From NCBI GenBank assembly GCA_003615045.1, contig ML014198.1, forward strand, positions 1 through 64,000: DNA of 64,000 bases. The letters are read 5' to 3'. The notes under the pieces are model-generated. The model had not been told where the DNA came from, ran no database searches, and saw only the letters and a program-made list of their open reading frames with translations. A program made the translations under genes and the position numbers. This stretch comes from Caulochytrium protostelioides (Eukaryota; Chytridiomycota; Caulochytriomycetes; Caulochytriales; Caulochytriaceae). This document shows positions 45,573 to 53,400 of this stretch, piece after piece; the stretch's first letter is position 1, and the number at the start of each line of letters is the position of its first letter.

Positions 45573-46529
45573 CTAGAGCCGCTTGAGGCCGCGTTTGCGG
45601 TCCTTGGCCGGCGGCGCCCCCGCGAGCGCGCCCGGCAAGGGCCGCTTGCCCAGCAGCGGACGCGCCAAGCCGACCGCTGGTTTCGCGAGCGTGGACGCCG
45701 ACCGGTTCTCATCCTGCACCGCCGCCTCGCCGGCGGGTGAAGCCAGCGATGGCGGCGGCGGCGGCGGCGTGGCCGTCCGTGCTGGGTGGGGCGATTGGGA
45801 CGCCGGCGCATTGATCTTGACGGAGGCCGCGAGCGGCGCTGGCGTCGCTGCGGCGGCCGCCGCCGCGGGTAATGGTGTCCCCGCGGCCGGAGCGATGGGC
45901 GACCCAGACGGCGACGGATGCTTGGGCGTCGCCTTCGTCGACGCCGTCGATGCTAGCGGCGCCGTGGCGAGGCTGGAGGATGTCGACGCGGCCGCGGCCA
46001 CCGTTGCTGTCGCCGTGGTTGGGTGCGACGCCGCATCGGGCTGCAGAAAGACCACGTGCGAGGGCGGCTTGGCCCAGACGCGGGTCATCATCCGTGCATG
46101 GCTCGCGAAGCTGGCATAGTCGTCGAGCAGCTGCCGGCCAGCGTCTTCGTTCAGCGCGCTCTCCGGATTCGGATGGATCAGGAGGCACTTGATGGTCAGC
46201 AGCACGTGGGCGAGCCCCATTACGGGCTGCCAGTCGCGCTTGAGGGTCGACACGCAGATCTCGCCTGCCTTGGGGCTCACGTTCGGGTGGTGAATCTTGG
46301 TCTTGAACCAGCCCTTGGGCGGCTCCGACGGGTAGGCGGCCGGCACGTGGAGCAGCACGCGGAAGCAGCCGCCCGCATACGGCGTCCCGGCAGGCCCGCG
46401 GATCCACGCCTCGACGGCCGCCAGGTTCGCGTCGTTCGGGATCACCACGACATCCTCCAGCGGCGTCGTCGCGATGGCCGCCAGCTCGCGCGCCACGGTC
46501 TTGAGCATGCGGCTGCTGCTACTACTCAT
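45573..46529 (-). CDS. UBE2S: ubiquitin-conjugating enzyme E2 S (APC/C K11-chain E2)
   Basis: A 318-residue E2 with the UBC fold at about residues 7-155. The HPN motif is at 81-83 and the catalytic cysteine is Cys92 in GEICVSTLKRDW. The stretch LTIKCLLIHPNPESALNEDAG is diagnostic of UBE2S. In animals UBE2S elongates Lys11-linked ubiquitin chains on APC/C substrates in mitosis and docks on the APC/C through a C-terminal Arg/Leu tail. Here a disordered Ala/Pro/Thr-rich linker of about 150 residues ends in DRKRGLKRL, matching that tail, so APC/C docking is very likely retained. The start ATG (46529) lies directly before the UBC domain. It shares an 850-bp intergenic region with the divergent IFT54 gene. 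Confidence 0.9.
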   Translation of the reverse strand: MSSSSSRMLKTVARELAAIATTPLEDVVVIPNDANLAAVEAWIRGPAGTPYAGGCFRVLLHVPAAYPSEPPKGWFKTKIHHPNVSPKAGEICVSTLKRDWQPVMGLAHVLLTIKCLLIHPNPESALNEDAGRQLLDDYASFASHARMMTRVWAKPPSHVVFLQPDAASHPTTATATVAAAASTSSSLATAPLASTASTKATPKHPSPSGSPIAPAAGTPLPAAAAAAATPAPLAASVKINAPASQSPHPARTATPPPPPPSLASPAGEAAVQDENRSASTLAKPAVGLARPLLGKRPLPGALAGAPPAKDRKRGLKRL

Positions 46530-47378
46530 GGCGGCGACTCACGCGGCGATCAGGAGAGCCAGTCTCGGCGGCGGTATCAGGGAGCGGGTCGATTGGGAGG
46601 TCGCGAGCCAATCGTGGCCAATCGTCCAAGCGTGGTCGGACTTTCGCATCGGAGCGCGGGAGAGGGCTCTCGCTGCTGCCACGTGGCGCGTCTTGCCGAC
46701 GCCGGAACACGACGACGTGCCTGCTGCGGTCTCGGCCACCGACGCAGCCGTCGCGATGCCCGTCGTGATACTTTTCTGCCGCGCGTTCGCCACGCCGAAA
46801 CGGCCGGATGCCGCTATGGCGAGACGACGCGGCGCGGGCGCGCAGAAAGGGTGGCAAGCCGTGAGACGACGATCCTTCGGTCGCGGGGTGGGCGCAGGTG
46901 CTGGGGGGACGGCCCTACCGGCGGCGGCGGCGGCGGTGCTTGCGGGCGGCCGGACGGCCGAGCCAACCTCCGGCGGCGGACGATCATGGATCTCACTCGA
47001 TCGGCGCGGCGCAGACGGGTGGGATACCTAGGACCAACGCCGGCTGCCGATGGCCGCGCGGCTCTGTCGTCCGGCGCTGCCATGCGCCGTCCCTGGCCGA
47101 TGCCCGCGCCGCCCGCGGCGGGAGCTTGTTCTACTTGGCCACGGCGATCGCTCGCACCGAGCGGCGGATGGGTGACGAGTGAACGCGTCCGCATCGCCGT
47201 ACAGGCACGACGGCCCTTCGCTCCACGATCGTCGTCGCTGCCGCTGCTGCTGCTGCCGTCGCTGCCTGCGCTGCCCGTGGTCCCGCCGGTGCTTTCCTGC
47301 CAATCGCCGCTGGCTTCTGATCCTGTTCACTCTGATCTGGTCCGGCCCCGATCCTGTGGCGGCACGACCCTCGCCAGC
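46530..47378. other. divergent promoter region between UBE2S and IFT54
   Basis: 849 bp with no conserved gene. The IFT54 frame is open into this region, but its translation there is Arg-rich and lacks family similarity, which starts exactly at the ATG at 47379. CTGCTG pyrimidine-rich runs lie near 47240-47280. It must serve both genes; no specific factor site was recognised. Confidence 0.55.
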
Positions 47379-49655
47379 ATGGCGGACTTTACGCAGGCCA
47401 CCGCCAAGCGGCTGGCGGCGTTCGTCCAGCGCACGCCGCTCACGGCCAAGCTGCTCGGCAAGCCGCCGTTCCGCTACCTCCACGACCTGACGCAGGAGCT
47501 GATCGCGCAGTCGGGATTCGGCCGCCGTCTCTTCTCGGAGCTCGAGATGCAGAGCGAGCACGTGGCGTCCAAGGAAGCCAAGCTCGCGTACCTCCAGAAG
47601 CTGATCGACCTCGTTGCCCGCGTCACGGGGACGCCCGTGGCGCTCTCGCCGAAAAAGGTCCTCGCAGGGCTCGAACCCGAGCAAACCAACGCGTTCCTGC
47701 AGCTCGTGGCCTCCCTCGCAGCCCAGAACATTGATACCGACCCCATGGTCGACGACATCCTGGGCGGGATCGCGCCGCCACCCGCCGCCGCCACCACCAC
47801 CACGGCCGCCGCCGCCGACAAGAAACCCGACCGGAGCGCGAGTCGCCCGCCGAAGGCCGAGGCCGCCGCCGTCGCGTCGCCCACGAGCGCCGGTCGGGAG
47901 AGCCGTCGCCGCGCCGGGGCCTCCGGGAGCCGTGGGGCTTCGGCCGAGGCGCCCGCGTCGCCCACGAAAGCCGCGAAGTCCGCCAAATCCTCATCGAACA
48001 CAGCGGACACTGCGAGCCCCGGCGCGTCGGGCGGCGCGTCCGCGGCGTCCGCCTCGCGGTCCCACTCCGCGTTGGCGCTCGAGAAGCCGCGCCGCGCCGC
48101 GTCCAAGGACGCCGCCGCGTCACCGACAGCCGCTTCGTCGACGGCGGCGGCGCCCGCGCCCACGCGCAGCCGCGCGGAATCGAACGCCGCCACAACGCGC
48201 ACCAGCAGCAAGACCGGCAGCGGGTCGTCGGCGTCCACGCGGTCGGCGGCCGCCGCGGCCGAGACGGCGCTGGCCGCTCCGGCGGAGACGTCGTCCCGTG
48301 ACCGCGAGCGGCCGACAGCGCGGTCGCGGTCGCGGCCGGCGCCGAGCGACGATGCGGACGCGGCGCGTGCGACGGCGCCCGCGTCGCGCCGGTCTGCGGC
48401 GGCTGCCGGCACCGCGACTGACGCTGACGCCGACGACGTCGACGCCGACGACGCGCCCGCGGCGCGCCCGCCGCGTCCCGCGTCCGCCGTCCGTCGCGAC
48501 CGCGCGCCGCTCTCGCAGGACTCCAGCACCGACGACCTGCGCCCCGCGGCGGATACGGATGCAGATGCGGATGCGGACGGTGACAACGTGTTCGGCGCCC
48601 ACGCCGCCGCCACCGCCCTCGCCGACGCCGCCGACGCCGCGCAGGACGTCGAGACGGGCGAGCGGCGCACACCCTCAGGCCGCGTGCGGCCCGCCTCGGC
48701 GCGCCACGGCGGCCGCGGCGTCTCGGCTCGCGTCCAGCGGCAGCCCAGCGAAGAGCAGGAGACGTTCGCCTCGCACCACCAGGACGACGAGGCCGACGGC
48801 GGCCGCCACGACGGTCTGGACGGCCCCAGCGAGGCCGGCGACGGCGGCCGCTGGCCCGACGCGGTGCCGTCCACGCGCCACATCCGGCCCACGACCGCGC
48901 GCCACGGCCCGCCGCGCGCCCCGCAGCCCAAGAGCGACGCGCTCGCCCGCGACGACGGCGCCCTCGCCGTCGGCATGGCCGGCGCCATGGGCGCCACCGC
49001 GCCGCGCGTCTTCAAGCCGGCGCGGCGCGGTGCCGCCGACGCCGACGAGGACGAGGACGATCTGGCGCTGGCCGCCGCCGGCGCCGCCCCCGGGACACTG
49101 CCCGCGGGCGCCGCGGCGGGGACCGGCCTCGCCGGGTCGCCCTTTGACGCGCCACTCGTCGTCTCGGCCCGCGACGCGGTCGACGGCGCGTCGGGCGGCA
49201 CGGGCGCCGCGCACGGCCACTTGGTGCAGTCGCTGCTGGCGGCGTCGCAGGACGCGGAGACCGCCCTGGGCGCTGCTGCCGCGCTGCCGACGGCAGCGCT
49301 GGCGGCCGAGAACGAGGCCCAGCTGGCGCAGATCCCCGACCTCGTGCAGTCGGCCTGCCGCACGGTGATCCCCTTCGGCCCGTGGCTCAACACGTTCCAG
49401 GAGGATCTGGAGGCGCTGGACGCGGAGCTCGCGATGTGGCAGGCCGAGCACGCGCAGCAGGAGCCCTCGCTCGCCGCGCGGCAGCAGAAGCTGGAGCAGG
49501 CCGTCCTGGCGCCGCTGCGCCAGCAGATCGCCGCGTGCGACGCCGACGCGGCCCGTCTCGAGAACGTGATTCAAGTCACGCGCCTCCAGATTCTGGAGAA
49601 CGAGGACTTGCTCGAGGCGACGATCCGCCAGTCCTGCCGCGCGGCGCCCGCGTAG
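47379..49655 (+). CDS. IFT54: Intraflagellar transport protein 54 (TRAF3IP1/MIP-T3)
   Basis: IFT54 is an IFT-B subunit that binds tubulin and motors during flagellum assembly. The ATG at 47379 places family similarity at residue 3. The N-terminal calponin-homology-like domain (about 1-130) carries RTPLTAKLLGKPPFRYLHD, GFGRRLFSELEMQS, KLAYLQKLIDLVARVTG and GLEPEQTNAFLQLVASLA, all characteristic. About 500 residues of Ala/Ser/Arg/Asp-rich disorder follow, replacing the Lys/Glu-rich linker of animal proteins. The C-terminal coiled coil (about 645-755, with PFGPWLNTFQEDLEALDAELAMW) is the family's IFT20-binding region. The length of 758 is somewhat above the animal protein's. Its presence implies that the organism builds a cilium or flagellum. 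Confidence 0.92.
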   Translation: MADFTQATAKRLAAFVQRTPLTAKLLGKPPFRYLHDLTQELIAQSGFGRRLFSELEMQSEHVASKEAKLAYLQKLIDLVARVTGTPVALSPKKVLAGLEPEQTNAFLQLVASLAAQNIDTDPMVDDILGGIAPPPAAATTTTAAAADKKPDRSASRPPKAEAAAVASPTSAGRESRRRAGASGSRGASAEAPASPTKAAKSAKSSSNTADTASPGASGGASAASASRSHSALALEKPRRAASKDAAASPTAASSTAAAPAPTRSRAESNAATTRTSSKTGSGSSASTRSAAAAAETALAAPAETSSRDRERPTARSRSRPAPSDDADAARATAPASRRSAAAAGTATDADADDVDADDAPAARPPRPASAVRRDRAPLSQDSSTDDLRPAADTDADADADGDNVFGAHAAATALADAADAAQDVETGERRTPSGRVRPASARHGGRGVSARVQRQPSEEQETFASHHQDDEADGGRHDGLDGPSEAGDGGRWPDAVPSTRHIRPTTARHGPPRAPQPKSDALARDDGALAVGMAGAMGATAPRVFKPARRGAADADEDEDDLALAAAGAAPGTLPAGAAAGTGLAGSPFDAPLVVSARDAVDGASGGTGAAHGHLVQSLLAASQDAETALGAAAALPTAALAAENEAQLAQIPDLVQSACRTVIPFGPWLNTFQEDLEALDAELAMWQAEHAQQEPSLAARQQKLEQAVLAPLRQQIAACDADAARLENVIQVTRLQILENEDLLEATIRQSCRAAPA

Positions 49656-50406
49656 GCGACGAGAAAGACATCCACGCCCCCCGGAAGCCGGAGCAGCGCG
49701 TGGCTTGGCACCCGACTCCAAGCATGGGCACGCGGCGCGTGGCGCAGCCATCGGCCCGCCAGGAGCACGGAAGGACCCCGCCGCCGCCGCTGTCGTCGGC
49801 CCTGGACCGCCGGCGCTGCCCGCTTGTATAAACACCGATCTCGTTTTAAGAAGCTTTCGGTCACGCGACGTGTCGCGGTTGCCAGGGCAAAGGGGATGGA
49901 AGACGATGACGTCGGCCGGCCGCTTCGCCGTGAAATTCCCGTGTCGGCTGACGTCGGCGCGTGTCCCAGTCGCGAATCATCATCCAAGCTTGTCGTTTAT
50001 ATACTTGATTTTCCTCGGATACCCGTTGCAGTGAACCGAACTGGACCACGCTATTGCTGCAGCACCTCTAGAAACGACTTGACACCCTCGTCCACCACGA
50101 GAGATTCTTTTCGGCGGGTGTCGTCCCTGGACATGAACTCGTCTCCCGCCCTCGGTTCGCCCTTGACCACGATCGGCATGGCCTGCTGAATGGCCGGTGT
50201 GCTTGCTCCAGCAGCGACATCGACATCGACAGAACCCGGATCGCCGTCGCCGGTCGGTCGGCCCCGAGCCCGCCCATTGGCTATTGCATCTGCCGCTGCG
50301 CGACGCGCCGTTCCACCGGCTTCCTATTCCGACGCTCGAGACCTTTCGCAGCGCGGTGCATAGTGCGGCGCCGACCCATCCTCGCGCTCACGGCGGGCCG
50401 GCCACG
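49656..50406. other. spacer between IFT54 and the RECQL4-like gene
   Basis: 750 bp with moderately lower G+C in the middle (49.85-50.16 kb). It contains one small minus-strand open frame, listed separately. The frame of the RECQL4-like gene is open back to 50197, but without an ATG in good context. Confidence 0.5.
50051..50179 (-). CDS. small open frame or last exon, unrecognised
   Basis: On the minus strand an ATG at 50179 opens a 42-residue frame beginning MPIVVKGEPRAGDEF and ending DEGVKSFLEVLQQ, then TAG. Codon choice and the balanced, charged composition look protein-like, unlike the Arg/Ala shadows elsewhere. The frame remains open upstream to about 50329 (…GDGDPGSVDVDVAAGASTPAIQQA), so it may be the last exon of a spliced gene whose first exon I could not find. 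CAGCAG precedes the Ala-Met and could be an acceptor. No family recognised. Confidence 0.35.
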   Translation of the reverse strand: MPIVVKGEPRAGDEFMSRDDTRRKESLVVDEGVKSFLEVLQQ

Positions 50407-53400
50407 ATGGCCAAGAACCTGATGGCCGACCTGGCGGCCGTGGCCCAGGCCATGAGCCAGCACGGCCCGGACGCCGCCGCGTCGCCGCGCCGCCGTCCGA
50501 GCCACCCGCTGCTGTCGGCCGACGACGTGCTCGCGCTGCCGTCGTCCTCGCCGCACGCGCGCCCGCTGCCGCTCTCGCTGCCGCTCTCCCCGCGGTCGGC
50601 GCCGCTACGGCAGTCGTCGCCCCGCTCGGCCCGCTCGCCCCCGGCGTCCGCGGCGTCCGCCGCCGCCGGCGCGCCGCCCCTGCCGCCCGTCACCCCGACG
50701 CGCCGTCGGCACGCGCCCTTGCGCTGCCTCACCGGATCCCCCGTCGGCCCGCGCTCGCCGCGGATAGCCGCAACTGCCGCGGGCGCGCTGCCGCCCGGCT
50801 CGCCGGCGACGCCTACGACGCCGACGTCGCGGCCGCGGCCGGCGATGCTGTCCGCGTCGCCCCTCTCAGCCTCGCACGCGTCGCACCGCCCGCCTGTCGC
50901 ATCGCCGCTCAGCGCCACTAAGCGCCGCCGCCCGCATGCCGCCGGCGGCGACGCTGTCGTCGTCCAGGGGACCCCGCGGCACGCGCAACCCGTGATGAGG
51001 CCGATGTCGTCGCTCGTCCCGCCGAGCGGGAACGCCCGGCTCAGCTCGCCGCGCAGCGCCGCGTCGCCGAAGCACCGCCTCCACGTCGCGCGGTCGCCCG
51101 CGTCCCCCGCGTCACGGCTCTCCCGCGCGTCGCCGCTGCAGGCCGCCGCCGTCGTTCCCGCGTCGTCGCCCAGGTCGGCGCCGCCGCCACGGACCGTCTC
51201 GACCGCGTCGCTGTCAGACGCGACGCTCGATGCGCAGCTCCAGAAAGTCAAGTGGAAGCTCAAGGAATGGGAGCGCCGCTTTGTCGCGGCCTACGGCCGT
51301 CCGCCGGCGCTGACGGACGTCGACGCCTTGCCCGAGATCGCCGCCACGTACCGCACGCACAGCAAACTCCGACGCGAGCTGAAGCGCCGCCAGGCCGCCG
51401 CTGCCGCCGACGACGCAGGGGCGTCGTCGGCGCAGTCATCGGCGGCACCCGCGGCCGTCTCTTCGCCCGCGACGGTCCCAGCGTCGGCACCGATCCTGAC
51501 AACCGAGGCGGAAGCGGAAACGCCGGTGCTGCCGACCGCGTTCTTGCTCCAGAACCGACGGACGCAGTCGCCGACGCGCGACCCTGAAGCGACCGCCGGC
51601 GAGGCGGCGGCCGGCGCGGACGCCGCTTCCGGGTCGGGCGGCGGCGGCGGCGGCGACGAGGACGAGGTCGGGCCGTCGCCGCATCGCATGGAACGCCGCG
51701 CGGCCGCCGGGGCGCCCGCGCCCGCGCTCGTCCGCCGCCTCGGCTCGACGCGGCGCACGCTCACCGCGTCGCTGCGCCACGCGAGCTCGATGCCCAGCGT
51801 CCTCTCGCCACGGACGGACGTCGTCATGGCGACGGCGACGGCGACGGCAACGGCGGCGGCGGCGGCGGCGGACGCGCGTTATGCGGTGGATGTCAACCCG
51901 CATGCGGCGCTGTTTGGGGCTCATCTGCGCCGCAACTACCAGCCGCCGCCGCGGCCGCTCGTTCCAGAGGAGGACGAGGGCGAGGAGGACGACGCCGCAG
52001 ACCCGGCGCGGCGCGCCGTGCCCAACCATGTTCTTCTGGGCGGAACCTTCAGTGCACGACAGGCCCTGAGGACGACCACGACCACGACGATGGCCTCCGC
52101 AACAGCGGCATCGTATCGATCGAACGTCACGACGACGGCGACCACGACGACCACGACGACCACGACGACGGCGGCGGAAACGGCGAGCCATGGCGGCGCG
52201 GAGGCCACCACCGTCGACACGTACGCGCAGACCACCACGCTCGCCACCTCCGCCACCGCGCCGCTGCCGCCGCTGGCGCCTGTCCCTGCCACCATCACGG
52301 GTCTCTCGCCGGACTGTCTGGTGATCCACGAGATCGCGGGTGATGCGCAGGACGCATCACACCTGCGCCAGGCGTCGCAAGAAGCGCTGCTGAGCGGTAA
52401 GGCGATCGCGCCTGCCGCTGAAGCACCGGGCGGCGCCACGAACGCTCCTGAGGCGGCGGCGTCCACGGCGGCGTCCACGGCGGCGGCCTCGACGGGCGCC
52501 TCCGAAAAGTCGCGGCGGCACTGGGTCGCGCCCGGCGCGTTCGCGCTCCGCATGCCGCGACGCGGCGCGCTGTCCTCGCACCAGTTCCGCCGCGTGCACA
52601 CGATGCCCAATCTCCTGCAGAGCGCTGCCACAACCGCGGCCGCGCCGTCGCCGTCGCCGTCACATGCGGTCTTCCCGGCCGAGGCGTCCGATCCGCCCGT
52701 GGCGTCCCTAGACTCCGACCCGCCCAGCGAGGCGCTGACGCGTCCTGCGCAGCCCCTGAGTGACGCGGTCGATGTGGACGACGCGGAGCTCTCCGAATTT
52801 GGCGACTCGGACGCGGGTGTCGATCCTTCTCCAGACGGCGTGGACGACGACGAGGACGCGTTGCTGGATGACATGGTCGAGGCCATGGCGCCGACGGCGG
52901 CGACGGACGCGGGGGCCGCGACAAGCGTTTCAGGCTTGACGCCCGCGAGTGCCCGTGCCCTCGCCGCGATGCGCGACCACCTGGCCCACTTCGCCGACCT
53001 CGAGCGCGGCCACGCCGCCGCCCAAGCCACCTCCGCGCTCGCCAACGACTCCCAGTACCAGCGCCACGTCCACGCGAAGCGGCGCAAGCTCGGCCCGACG
53101 CCCGCCGAGCGCCACGAGAAGGCCAGCGCCACGCTCGCGCGCGCCTCGCGCCCCCGCGCCGGCGCCGTCAGCCAGAATTTTCGCGCCTACAATCTCCGCG
53201 GCAAGAGCGCGTCCCGTGGCGGCGGCGGCGGCGGCGGCGGCGCGCGCGGCCGTGGGCACGGCCGCGGCCGTGGCGGTCTGGCCACGCGGCGAGCAAAGCC
53301 GGCCGGCACGAGCGGCGCCGCCTGCGTGGACGCCGGCGAGACCAACGACGCTCAGGCGCGTTTCGACACCGCCGCCGTGGATGACTGGATGCTGGAAGAC

